Shown here in pieces: positions 13,740 to 25,243 of a stretch of DNA of 64,000 bases. The position numbers were made by a program, and so were the translations under genes. Under the pieces are notes generated by a model that worked only from the letters and a program-made list of their open reading frames with translations, was not told where the DNA came from and made no database searches. Source of the stretch: Climacteris rufus (Eukaryota > Chordata > Aves > Passeriformes > Climacteridae); the NCBI GenBank assembly GCA_013398175.1, contig VZRZ01000380.1, positions 385,093-449,092 of the forward strand, read 5' to 3'. Numbering within the stretch: position 1 is the first letter of the stretch; the number at the start of each line of letters is the position of its first letter.

Positions 13740-14560
13740 TTTTTTATAAAGAGTGGGTTCTTTTCACCACGTGGGTAGTTTTGGGAGCATAAACCTCCAA
13801 ACACTGGCACTGGAGAATACATACATTCACCTTTTATAGCCTTCTAGATCGCGAGTGGTGTCACACTCAAATCCTGCACTCTGGTCTGGGCTGTCTCTTT
13901 GTCCAAACTGGATTACCATTACACATGACTCTGTTGGATACATTTTGGTATGAAATACCATACATGTTCATGTTCAAGAATACCATACATGCATGTTCAA
14001 GACATTACCAAACCTGAGCCCAGCAGCTTGATCTCAGAATGCCCTATTGTCCCTGCCCTGGTAACATCACATCCTGTCAGGGCCCTGTCAGGGCCTACAG
14101 CCATCTTCATCCTCTGCAGCAGCTCTGCCCAGTGCAAACCTCAGTGGTGCCCATGGCACATAATCGTGAAGAATGGCAACTGTGGGAGGTCCTGGCATAA
14201 CCAAGTCCCACCAGAGTTCAGTAGAAAACCTGGTGGAATGAGGCTTGGGGGACCTGGGATTTTCCTAGAGCTCTGCATAGATTTACCCCACCTGGACATG
14301 TTTTTTAGGGAGGGACTGCCTTCCATGGCTGGTTGTGGCTGCCAGAGTAGGGAAATTCTGATGGGCAGGTTTTTTTGAAAACAACTGAGAGCAGGATGTG
14401 CTGGATTGGAGCATGTTAATAAAACAGCTCCCTTCCCTCTAAAGAAAGATGAGCCAACACAGACTGATAAGAGGGCTGGGCATAGCCCAGTCTGCCCTAC
14501 AACGCAACAGTGGGGCACTGGGACATCACCCTTATTTCTGTCCAACCACTTCTGAACATC
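13740..14560. other. Moderately GC-rich block of unknown nature
   Basis: This block has more GC than its surroundings. It carries two overlapping open frames, 142 codons on plus (13950-14378) and 134 codons on minus (14141-14545). Neither protein shows a domain that I recognise. Short local duplications are visible: ACCATACATG recurs near 13960 and 13983, and CTGTCAGGGCC occurs twice near 14075-14096. It may be an old unrecognised mobile element or a decayed pseudogene. It may also be unique sequence. Confidence 0.35.
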
Positions 14561-17500
14561 TTTCTACCTATCACAATAACCAGTTAATAAAGGTAAGAAA
14601 CAGAACATCTGCTTGTCTGCTTTTATAAGGCAGTTATGTAAGAACCATAGGTGCAGAATTTTAAAAGTCTAGTGATAGAGCTTTTAAGATCATAAATGTC
14701 AATCCCTAACGTCTGAAATGTGTAAATAAAGGCCATGACTACATGCATTTAAATGTAGATCAAGGTGTTCCTGATTTCAAGACACAATGCACAGAAGAAT
14801 TAATTTTTCTGAGACTGGAATATCAAAGACCTTGAAGAAGGCAATGCAGATGACTGTCAGCCCATTCATATTTGTAACTTCTACTATTTCCTTCTGTAAA
14901 TAAAAAGAATGAGAAAATGATCCAGTTTAATGTCTTCAGACAAAGAATTCACCATATCTGCATGCTTTGGAGTAACAGCAAATCCTGTGCCCATGGCAGC
15001 AGGGGGATGCTAAGGGCCAGAACAGCCTCATGTCAAGTTCTTGCAATTATAATCAGAGATAAGTGTTAGTCTCATATCTAATTAATGGCAACGATATTAA
15101 AATGCATTTTCACAGCACCCCCTCCTCCCTAATTTTCCAGCAATATTTAAAAAGAAATACAAATGCATAGCAATGCTTGCCACCAAGGAAGATTAGTTTG
15201 TCTGTTGCCTCAGCATTGTGAAATTGATGTTGTGAAAAAACAACTGAAAGAAGCCTAGCCCAAGACCCAAAAAGGGTGATTTATGCTACTAAATTGAGAA
15301 TGAAAACTGTCCAGGACTTTAAAAATAAAGAATGAACTGGGGCCTTTTAACTTATTTCTGAAATATTTGCCAACTGCATTCTGATTTCAAATCGTTATAT
15401 ACTATAAAGCTCCCAGCAGTGAAACTTGGCAAAGAATTAGCAGCTGAGAAAGACAGAGGAGATGAATCATAATCATATGGATATAGTGCTGCACACACTT
15501 AGCACTGAAAATCGTATATTTTGTAAATGTAGAATAGTCTTGCAAAATTTCAATATTCTTTCAATTGCAATGCATTCACACATTTTAACAATGTGTAACA
15601 TAATAAAAGTTCTACCAAAGCCATATTGGAGTTAAAAATTCAAATAGTTGAGCAGAAATAAACATTATAGCATCCCTTAGACCAATCTTTATCTTATAAG
15701 TAAAAGACGTATCTTGTGTTTAGGAAAAATGAACTGATTTCAACAAGGAAAAAAAAAAATTATGCATGCCCTCAGTCTACACTATGTAAAATTAAGACAG
15801 TTTAAAAGACTACTAAGGTCTCTGTGCCCTGTACAAACACTCGTCAGCTGGGTGCTGTCTCTCTCACAGAGTATAAAATGAAGGGAACACATGCTTTTAA
15901 CAACACCTGAGAATGAAGCTGTCTGCATATAATACTTTCTTCATTGTAAAGAGGTGATCAAGTGCATTGATATTGTATCCTTTACTTACATGAATCACTC
16001 AAGACTACACAGAAAAATTTAGTTAAAAATACATCTGTAACATCATATTACTCTAACAGAAAATTGAATGTTACTGACACTAGAGCAGTACGTTTACTTT
16101 TGATAAAAATTATTTTTATAATTTAAAGCTCTGTCATTTTTATGACCTATTCAGAAAGTTCCCAGAAATATGCCCTCCAACACTTGTAATTAGAAGGAAA
16201 AAAAATTAAAACTTTCCATGAAAGAATTTTAATTATTATTAGTTTTCTTCGTACAGAGGTAGTCAATTAAGTAAGCTGTTAGACAAAAGTCAGTGATGGC
16301 TGACCATGTCTAAAAATAAAAGGTATTGGTAATTTTGCAGTCTATTAGATTGTGTCAGAATAATTAGATCAGTAAGAATAATTTCTAGTTCAGTTCTGGG
16401 ATAGATTGTGGTAGTAATTAAAAAAGACTAAATGCCAATTTCTAAATGCCAATATTGTTCCATGTCTGAAGGGTTACATATCTTCATCTCATACTGCTGA
16501 CAGTCTGAGACTAAGGAATGATCATGAGAAAAGATCATCTTTCTAAATGGGAGGTCAAGACACTTCCAGGGCAGGTAAGGATTGCAGCAGTAGCACTGTA
16601 TGAAATCAGTACTATTGTTATATATAACCTGTGATGTACTGCTTGGGTGAGGGAGCCTCATAGTTGCTTCAGTCACAATAATACTTTTATGAAACTTGAA
16701 ATGGCTTTATCAAAAAGCAATCTGGAGCCTAAATTAAGCAGTTTATTTTCTATAAAACCATGTATGGGCTTTTGGCATAACGGGGAAAATTTCAGGCTTA
16801 GTGCAGCTTTCCTCAACTTATTTATCACTGTACAAATTACACCTACAGAAAATTGGGGAAATATTTATCTTCATGTCTAGAACAAACAAAATAATCAAAT
16901 AATGGTTTCACCCTTCCATTCCCCTCAAGAAATCTTTTTGTTTTGGTTTGGCTTTTTCAGGCAATTTGATATACAAGATAGCCTTATGTTCAGGAAAAGT
17001 AATTTACAGTTTGTATAAGATCAGACTTTTCTTACTGCTACACAGCATGGGGTGCCTTGTCTGAAATCGATTGTTAGACCATATTCACTTTGGCTTTGCT
17101 CCTCTATAATATACCAGATGTCTAAAAGGGCCAGAGGGACAGATTAGGGAATATTTGTCTTCACTATGGAGTTTGGAATAAAATTTGCATTGGAATGAAT
17201 GGGAAAACATATTCCTATGTCACTTACATTAAAGGCAGAAGAAGATTAATTTTGCTTCTGAAAACATAAAGTAACATGGATATAGACATGGGAGAAGGTA
17301 GTGGTGTTCAATATAAATAGAAGGCTTTTCATAGTAATGTGACCTTTGAAGGTGAAACACTTTCTTGGACTCAAAAAGAGAATATAAAATTCAAGACGTT
17401 CTTTTTGGCTGAAATGTATTTTCCAAACTACAGCTTACAAGAAGTTTTATCACTGCCTTATGCTGATAGAATTAATTAAATCTGCTGGTACTCATGCTGA

Positions 17501-17569
17501 TATCATGATGATATCTGTGCTGGAATGCCTCTTCATGCCTCATTGTTAGGAGAACATTGGATAGGTTAC
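14561..17569. other. AT-rich non-coding DNA with a candidate conserved element
   Basis: No coding sequence was recognised. The stretch 14930-15260 is the best candidate for a conserved non-coding element: it is low in obvious repeat content and has a TAATTAAT motif at 15079-15086 and other AT-rich transcription-factor-like cores. This is only a visual impression. Confidence 0.4.
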
Positions 17570-17731
17570 TCACCTTGTGGCGGCGTATGTGGCAAAAGTC
17601 ACAGGCCCACAGGATCAAGACTGATGGAGTCAGGCTGAGGTTGCCACTGTCTGAGCCACACTCCCTTGTCAGGGTGAGCTTTCTGGCTCATTCCCAGTGT
17701 CCCTTGCAACGTTGTTTACATGTTTCAGTTT

Positions 17732-17870
17732 ATTGGTTAATTATGGTATTCCTTCATGTTCTGTGTAAGGTTATGTTCTGGAAGTTTCATGGCTGTTCAG
17801 TTCCCCATTGGTTCCATGTAAATCCCTGTACCCCAACTGGTTACTCTCCCCTGCTTGTATCCCAATAAAT
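17732..17870 (+). promoter_or_regulatory. LTR copy A U3 promoter remnant (inverted CCAAT boxes and decayed TATA)
   Basis: Two ATTGG (reverse CCAAT) motifs are intact. A third position reads ACTGG (17836-17840), where copy B has ATTGG. The TATA-like site reads CCCAATAAATCC, one base away from the TATAAAT of copy B. CCAAT motifs bind NF-Y in many LTR promoters. The third-box and TATA changes suggest this copy is a weaker promoter than copy B. Confidence 0.55.
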
Positions 17871-17989
17871 CCCCTGCCGTCCCCCTGCCCGTTGCCTGGT
17901 CCCTGAAGCCTTCAACTCTTCCCAGTCCTCACACCGCCTCTCCCAGACCCCGGACCCTCTCCTGCCTTCCCTGCTGCCTCTCCCCAGGA

Positions 17990-17995
17990 AATAAA
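17990..17995 (+). terminator. LTR copy A polyadenylation signal
   Basis: AATAAA within GGAAATAAAAGAGCTGG, at the place where the R region is expected. The same words are conserved in the copy at 49.4 kb. Confidence 0.65.
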
Positions 17996-18221
17996 AGAGC
18001 TGGAAATCACACCAGAGCCCTTCTCTCTGGCCTTTATCCTCGCTTGCACCTGCAACATCAGCCCAGGGCTCACTCTCACCCAGAGGAGCCAGCACTAACA
18101 GCTGCCGGAGGACGCCCTGCGTCTGGGGAAGCTGCGATCTGCAGCCCCCAGGAAACCAGGGTCACTCCCAGACTATCGCTGAGTGGCCTCGAGCAGCCAC
18201 CCAGACCCAGTGTTATCACCT

Positions 18222-21200
18222 GGCCATGAAAGTTTTAGTTATTAAGTGCTTGCTATATAAGCACCTGCGGAGTTAAACATGACCCTGAGAAGTCCTTAAG
18301 GTTGATTAGGAACCCATTATGGGACATCAGTCCTTGAAGGATGAAAGAACTTGTTATACATGTATTTCACATGATTTGAAGACTCTCTGGCTAGCTGGAA
18401 TTTCAGTGCAACAGACTATTTTACCTTTCAGGAAACTTACTTGTCTTAGCAAGTTAACCTGCTCTGCTGAGGTCTCTCAGTCCATGCTGAGGACTTCAGG
18501 TATAGCATGCTTCACAGCTGTGAGCCAAGGGACAGAATCACTTTCAAGGGAACAGAGGCACTTTCCTGGACTTTAACTTACCTGATGTACATGCATGATT
18601 AGATATCATTAATCTTTCAGCTGAAGTAAAACCCTAGCATTTGCATTTCAATATTTCCAATGAAAAAAGATATCTGGAAGTACCTTTGAGTATATCTGTT
18701 ACAGAGCTGCACTTCGGATTACTCTATTCTTGCAGGCCTGTGGACATGAACACTGAAAATTTTTGTTCAAAATGTGCTTGACTATACATCCATGTGTTGC
18801 CCTGGAGACAAGGCTGTAGAAAGGGCATAATGCACACTTACTAGGACATTGTGCACTTCTCACAGAGAAGACAGGACAGCCTTACAAAGCAGAAGCTTGC
18901 GCTGAGCTGGAGGATTGCGTGCCTGTGCTGTGTTCTGCAGTTCCTCTTATTCTTTCCTTAGACAAGAAGTTACCTCAGGGCCTTGAATGTCCTCTGCCAC
19001 CCAAGAGCAAATCAATACTTAAGGGAGAAAGAAAAGAAAGAGGTATCACAGCACATGTGAAGGTCACTTTGAGGCTGTAAAATTCCATGACAGAAAAGCA
19101 AAAACACACGATTGGATCCAGAAAGCAGGCAGACCGAAGGTCTGAGACTTACCTTTTATGAGTGAACACGTATTATTTCTGCATGGTTTGAACCCATGTG
19201 CTATAATTACAAACATATGTTTACAAAATGCAGGGTGTTGTTCGCCCACACTTTGGGGATGAAATTTAACAATTGTAAAAGACAGAAGCAGTGAAGTAGA
19301 CAAAAAAAAAATCTTATTCACATCGATTATTTATTTACTGCTTTTGTATGTTTGATCAGAGGGTTAAAAGTCTACAATATTTCGTCTTCCAGCATTTAGT
19401 AGAAAGTTTGATCATCATATATTAGTTTTAAAACATGGTACAAACTTGCAGAAAACGTTCTAAAAATGTAAGTGCTGTCACAAAATTTTGTTAGACAAAC
19501 ATCAGCAGTAAAAGCCATAAGCACTAGAAAAACATAAAATGAACAATCTTTCTGATTAATTATAGATGCTTTATTATATGAAAAAGGACACAATCTACTG
19601 AATTTGTCAAAACATGAAAGGATTATATGTTTGCTCTTTTAACTTAATACCAACTTCTCTGGCAGGAGTGATCTTAGCTCTTACAGAAGGAAATGTTATA
19701 GTCTGTCAGACAAGTATTTTTTCTAATCTCAGTGACTGGCTGTTGAAGCATTAGCCACACACTTAGGTTTCCTCACACCAGTCCACTTCACCTTTATATT
19801 AATTTAGAGACTCCAATGTTAAGAGAATCACAATAATAATTCTGTATTAATAGAAATTGTAACTTGCAGACTTGCAAAAAATCTGCAAGATAATTAGCCC
19901 AACAAAACAGAGACAGCCTTGCATTTCTCTTCTTCGAGATTATTTGTGTATTATAAACTATGAAACATAGTTCATACTAACCCTGGGCTGTCAAGTACCT
20001 CAAAAGTAACTGGTTTTAAATGATGCCATGTGGCCAGTAATAGAAATGACATGTTGCTCAAATGTCACCCCATGTTACTATTTTGTACACTGCAAAAAGC
20101 AAAACGCCAGCCTTTACAACATTAAAAATAAAGACATTTGTTTGGCTTTTAAAATGTAATTTTTAATTCTCAATCATTTAAAAAATTGAAAGTTTCAAAT
20201 TAGGTTAGAAAGGCATCATGTTTGCATTTTAGTTAACAGCTTTGTCAGACAACAGCTAGAAAATGTTCTGACAACTGAATTTCTCAATAAGAGGAAACCA
20301 ACGGGCTGACATCCATTTCTATCTCTGGGATTTATAATTTGAGAAAAATTGCCTTTGCAACTCTGATTTCAGATCTGGAGAGCTCATTCCCTGCTATATT
20401 CTGAAGAATGAGAGATGACCTGGAAACAAATCAGACCAAAGCTGCAAACGTGCAATTTCCTCAAAAAAACACCCAACCCAAATCTCTCTGATTTAATCCA
20501 ATATTAGACATTAAGATGGACCTTTTAGGGGGCCATCCCTGGGACTGACAGGGAGCCCTGGCTTCAAGGCAGTGATTGAGTCACTGGCAAACCAGGGCCA
20601 CCCCTTGAAAAAGAAATTAAATGAGATTATTCTGCATCAGAACACTTGAACAGATGAACTTCCGGAAAGTGAGAAAGTAATGATAATTTTTTAGAAGTCA
20701 TTCTTGTAATTAGATAAAAATAGTAGTAGTAGTAGCCTGTAGTTCCCTTAAAATTCATTTGGGGGATGCCTGCTTTTGTAAATACCTGGAATAATTGCAA
20801 AGCACACAAATTAGCATTGAAAAACTTTGTACCATATGAAAAAATAGGTAAACCTGAGTTTAAATCTCTTGTGCTTGTTGGGGGATACTCAGCCATATTT
20901 TTCAGCCGTTATCAGCCACAACAGCATGTTTGACTATCAAACCAGTGACTCCACTGACGGCTTACAGCTTATGGCTTTTACAGCACATCCAGGCATTGAT
21001 GTAATGGCAGCTTTACAACTAGATCAGGGCATGAGTTTACCAAGCAAGCATGAAACCTTACACAGCATCTGTCCTCCCTCCTCATGCAAGCATTGAAACA
21101 TTTGAGTCCTTTGTTTGTGTCAAATGTGCTTCTGCAGCCTTTCCTGAAGATAACTGAGGTCCATCATTGCCTGGCTACAGTTTGATTCATATCTGAAAAG

Positions 21201-21552
21201 GCTATATGGCTTAGAATTTTCAACTCTGTGTTTACATTCAGACATCTAAATCCATATGTAGCAACTAAATAAATAACCTGGTGTTTAGAAATGAATTAAC
21301 TTGAACTTTGGTTGCTCACAGTCAGTAGACCTTCAGATGCAGTAACCCTTTCTCCTCTTGAAAGAGAAAACCCTGGGTTTTTTAAACATTCTGTTGCAAA
21401 AAACTTTGTAGTTTATTTTTCAAACATTTTTTCTCATTATTAAAGCGCTAGAAGGGACTATGCTTATCATGGTAGTCCATAGCAATCTTTGGATAGATTT
21501 AAGCTTTTAATACCACTCTGGATCAAATACATTTGATATCACACATATCAGA
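18222..21552. other. AT-rich non-coding DNA, nothing recognised apart from a (TAG)5 run
   Basis: A short (TAG)n microsatellite lies near 20720-20735. Otherwise I found no gene, RNA or mobile-element signature. Short frames on both strands carry no motif. Confidence 0.5.
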
Positions 21553-22290
21553 GCTTGTTACTGGGGGCAGTTTTGTTTAATATTTTTATCATCAACCTGG
21601 ACAAGGAGATCAAGTGCATTCTCAATCAGTTTGAAGATGACACCAAGTTGGGTGGGAGTGTTGATCTGCTGGAGGGCAGAAAGGCTCTGCAGTGGGATGT
21701 GGACAGGTTGGATGGATGGGCTAAGGCCAATGCTGTGAAGTTCAACAAGGCCATTGCTGAGTCCTGCCCTTGGGTCACAACAACCCCAGGCAGCTGCACA
21801 GGCTGGGACAGACCAGACCTGGGCCTGCTGGTGACAGCAGCTGAACATGAGCCAGTGTGTGCCCAGGTGGCCAAGAAGGCCAATGGCATCCTGGCCTGGA
21901 TCAGCCACAGGGATTGTCCCCCTGTACTTGGCACTGGTGAGGCCACCCCTTGAGTGCTGTGTGCAGTTCTGGGCCCCTCACTCCAAGAAAGACATTGAGG
22001 TGTTGGAATAAGTCCAGAGAAGGGCAATGGAGCTGGGGAAGGGTCTGTAGTACAAGTCCTGTGAGGAACAGCTGAGGGAGCTGGGGGTGTTTAGCCTGGA
22101 GAAAAGGAGGCTCAGGGGAGACCTTATCACTCTCTACAACTGCCTGAAAGGATGTTGTATCCAGATGGGTGTCAGTCTCTTCTCCCAAGTAACAAGTGGT
22201 GGAACAAGAGGAAAGGGCCTCAAGTCGTGTCAGAGAAGCTTTAGACTAAATAGTAGGAAAAATTTCTTCATGGAAAGGGTTGTCAATCAT
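21553..22290 (+). mobile_element. CR1 LINE fragment, truncated at both ends
   Basis: The nucleotide sequence follows the 3' part of CR1 ORF2, from the reverse-transcriptase catalytic region to the C-terminus and the start of the region beyond it. It includes 'GACACCAAGTTGGGTGGGAG' and, near the end, AAATTTCTTCATGGAAAGGG. CR1 copies are normally 5'-truncated but keep the 3' tail with its short ATTCTATGA-like repeats. Here the match stops near 22290 and no tail follows, so the 3' end has been lost too. There is also a gap of roughly 30 bases relative to the family near 21903-21915. Confidence 0.92.
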
Positions 22291-22293
22291 TAG
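21555..22293 (+). pseudogene. CR1 ORF2 reverse-transcriptase remnant, broken frame
   Basis: The first open piece (21555-21953) reads FNIFIINLDKEIK and then FEDDTKLGGSVDLLEGRKAL. It keeps the two catalytic aspartates of the CR1 F-A-D-D box but with Glu in place of Ala. Downstream the CR1 reading moves to another frame, where ECCVQFWAP and KKDIEVLE can be read, with in-frame stops soon after. From 22087 this frame gives FSLEKRRLRGDLI, the hallmark C-terminal region of CR1 ORF2. Reverse transcription and target-primed insertion are the role of the intact protein. With a frameshift, stops and missing ends, this copy is dead. Confidence 0.9.
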
Positions 22294-22462
22294 ACCATCA
22301 AATGAAGAAACAATGTTAAAACAAAAATGGAGAGCAAAGTAAGTGATAAGAGTTTGGACTTGATACCCAGCAAGAAACTAATAATTCTGGTGCCGTCCTT
22401 GAAACAGAGTCAGGGTCCACTCTTCCACGTTCAAGCATTTTATGGAGATTACTGTCATTGTT
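22291..22462. other. Short non-coding spacer
   Basis: Unique-looking sequence between the CR1 break point and the weak ancient repeat. Nothing recognised. Confidence 0.4.
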
Positions 22463-22562
22463 TGCTTTATTGTGGTGCTCAGGGGATTCACATGAGACTT
22501 GAATATCCACTGTGAGTCAATCCCTGCCCAAAAGCACTTTCCATTTCAAATTGCAAAGGTAC
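22463..22562 (+). repeat. Possible ancient amniote dispersed repeat
   Basis: The phrases TTTATTGTGGTGCTCAGGGG, then TCCCTGCCCAAAAGCACTTT, then AAATTGCAAAGG follow the order of an old repeat common in turtle and crocodile DNA. The copy is heavily diverged and I cannot assign a family name with certainty. Confidence 0.35.
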
Positions 22563-23560
22563 AAGGACTGAGGTTGTCCCTGCCAAATTCTTATCTCCCT
22601 GTACCAGGGGGTAATTGAGCAGAATGTCCCCAGGTATCCTTTACCGTGCAGTTGATTAACAAGACTCCACGGCCTGGGTTCAGCCCAGCCTTCCTGGGAG
22701 TCTGACAAAGTCAGTGCTTCAGTTCACTGCTTTTGCTCTGCAGATGAACAGCAGCTGGCTCTCAGAGGACGTTAAGTGGCTCAGGAAACGTGTCAATCAA
22801 GCAACAACTTCTTTCACATTTTTAAAAATTTGGGTTCAGCACTCTTGAGATCAGGATCTCTCCTGACCAAAGAGTTTGGGATCCTTAGTCTCTCCACAAT
22901 TTTCTGAATATAGTTTATCTCCTAAAATATGTGATCTCTCTCCTATTTTCTTCATCTAAGAAATTACCTAATTTCCATTATCTGAAATCTCTAGGTGACT
23001 CCTTAAACTTATGTTTTGTTGGTTAGTTACAGCTCCAGAGATGTTCCAATTTCAACTTAATTTTTCTTGAACCTCGTCTTAAAAAGAGAATTTTTCTAGG
23101 TGAAGAAAGGTAACTACTCACTTTGTACATATCCATACAATATGTATCCTATATTCCTCAATAAATCTAGCCTATGGCCCGTTTGCCTTAGAGCTGACCC
23201 AACTAAAATTTTGTTAGAAACCCAAACTCCACAGTGTCTGCAAGTGACGATGCATCTTTCTGCAAGAAATTTAAAGCTATCAAGCCACATGCTTATAGAT
23301 GTGTGCAAAAGCAGGCAGGTCTTGGTTATTCCTTCCTACAGCTCTGACGAAGGTTCAAGCTGTAAGGAGAAATTCCAGGACAGTTTCTTTGAAGGTCTGT
23401 TTTCATCACAAACGGGATTATCCGTGTAATTAATTTAATTTAACCCACATTTAAGCCCAGAGCTACGCTATAGAGCATAAAAATGTTTTTATTTTGTAAT
23501 ATTTCTTTTAAAATTGCCAATCTCTGATGCTAATCTTTCCTTTCTTCTCATTTCTTCACA
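22563..23560. other. AT-rich non-coding DNA, nothing recognised
   Basis: Frames up to 109 codons (23100-23429, plus) show no family motif. No RNA gene or repeat was recognised. Confidence 0.5.
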
Positions 23561-23664
23561 CAAGTCTCCATTTTCCATGATCAGTGAAGTGTTGCAGGGA
23601 AATACTTTCAAGGATGAGAGTTTGTTATATATCTGGCACACAAAAAGAATCAAATCACAAATCT
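23561..23664 (+). repeat. Unnamed dispersed repeat, copy 1
   Basis: It shares the words GTCTCCA-TTTT, then GTGTTGCAGGGAAATACTTT, then AAGGATGAG, then TGGCACACAAAAAGAA, then AAATCACAAAT with 25120-25243, in the same order and orientation. I do not recognise the family. It could be a local duplication or two copies of an old element. Confidence 0.65.
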
Positions 23665-25119
23665 GTCAGTAAGAAGTTAAATAGGAAATACTGCTTTTTA
23701 TTGAAAATGTCAGTAAACAATCAAATTCTGTTTCCAAACAATTTCTAATGGCTGGTTTAGTAGATGCAGATTTTTGACGATCAGAAAATATTCACTCGTC
23801 TCTTAAACACACCAGGTGTTTAAACTTTTTTGATGATCCATGTAAGTATTGTCATACAACAAAGTGCCTGTAAACTATAAACTGTCCAACTTGTTTCCTT
23901 TCAGTTTGTCTGAGCATTGTTGATACAATCAGTAATGAAATACGGTATGAACATGGAAACAAAGAAAAGAATTGTGTTGAAGTGTAAAATCAATAGTTCT
24001 CTTCATCCAAAAATAACCAAATATTTTAGTAACCAAGGCTGATTACTTATGCTGAAGTTTGTAGGCTCTTATAGCTGAAATTCAATCTAGCAAGAATATT
24101 TTATTTTGATTCATCCTGGGCAGGTAGCACAACTTCTCAAAGCTCAGAGGAGCAGGGCATTTTTACGCAAGAAATTAATCTTTACTGAATATTTATGAAA
24201 GAATTCCTACAATGTAAATTCTTCTGGTGCTGGAATGAAAAATAATATTGGAGTCTAAAATCCTTCCAAAATATGACAAAATGATCCTGGAAGTCTATCC
24301 CTCTCAAGACATAGAAATAGAGATGTCAAGGCTGTTCCTTGATTATGGAATATGGTTATAGCTGGATTATCATCCATGTTGCTTTTTTCTGACAAAATCA
24401 TGCTTTCTTTTCGGATATGCAGAGGGATGAAATGTAGATATAACCCTTACTAGATAAAGCTGGAGGAAAGAAAGGAGATAGAAACTGACTTTTTTTTTCC
24501 CATTGTATTTTAAAAATGAACAAATAAATAAGACATAAATTGTTCAGTAAATATGGTCAAATTTTGCAATACTATTCAGAAAGGTCATAGCTTTGTAACC
24601 ATTGAAGAACAGATCCCATGTTAGCTAACGCTGAGAATTAAGAGTGATTCTGTTGGAAATAGGTCATCTATGATGACAGGAAGTATCAAATTAAGTATTA
24701 TTAAAGCTGTACAGCAATTAGCCAAGAAAAATCCAAACAATTGTCAGAAGACACTAGCATGGCTTTTCTTTGCAACAGCTCCAACAAGGAGGCTACTTGA
24801 GCATGCTGTTGCTTAATGAAATACCTTTTCTGTGGTTAAAATCCTCATAACTGAGGTTCTCACCACAGGACACCATAAAGAACCTGTGGCATATCCCAGT
24901 CTCTGAAGAAGGAACCTCTATAGCAGTATTGTAGTTTCGTAATTATTCTTCCAAAGTGTGAAAATAAAACAAACACAAATACATTAGCAAGTAAATTTCT
25001 TTTTCTGAAAAGTGGTTTGCATGCACTTGCAGATTTTTGGGGCCTTCCAAGCAAACAAGGTTGAAAAGCACTGCTTCAGCAAATTTCCCACTACATAATT
25101 AACATTCTTCTGCTTTAAC
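23665..25119. other. AT-rich non-coding DNA between the two repeat copies
   Basis: Nothing coding or repetitive was recognised in this spacer. Confidence 0.45.
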
Positions 25120-25243
25120 TGTCTCCAATTTTCACAGTGTTTCCTGTTCCCTGTCACAATGAACAGTGTTGTGTTACAGAGAAATACTTCTAAGGATGAG
25201 TTTCTTGTGTATCTTGCACACAAAAATGAACTAAATCACAAAT
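25120..25243 (+). repeat. Unnamed dispersed repeat, copy 2
   Basis: Second copy of the repeat at 23561-23664, with GTCTCCAATTTT, then GTTACAGAGAAATACTTCTA, AAGGATGAG, TTGCACACAAAAATGAA and AAATCACAAAT. It carries about 20 extra bases near its 5' part (CACAGTGTTTCCTGTTCCCT). Flanks outside the shared block do not obviously match. Confidence 0.65.

Larger units (their letters stand above)
17576..18215 (+). mobile_element. Solo LTR of an endogenous retrovirus, copy A (640 bp)
   Basis: The element begins TGTGGCGGCG and ends CAGTGTTA. It is flanked on both sides by the same hexamer, TCACCT (17570-17575 and 18216-18221), a clear target-site duplication. A second copy of the same family lies at 49153-49787 in the opposite orientation. 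No gag, pol or env sequence adjoins it, so it is a solo LTR left by recombination between the two LTRs of a provirus. A 6-bp duplication is usual for class II (ERVK/beta-like) avian retroviruses. Promoter parts are visible: ATTGG motifs at 17732-17736 and 17807-17811, an AATAAAT where copy B keeps TATAAAT (17864-17870), and a polyadenylation signal AATAAA at 17990-17995. Short open frames inside it are incidental. Confidence 0.9.

Noticed and set aside
17855..18229. A 124-codon plus frame in the 18-kb region
   Set aside because: It lies mostly inside the U5/R part of solo LTR copy A. The copy at 49 kb has frames in similar places without sequence signs of selection.
19180..19200. GGTTTGAACCC, resembling a tRNA T-loop
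   Set aside because: No acceptor stem, D-arm or A-box lies at the required distance on either side.
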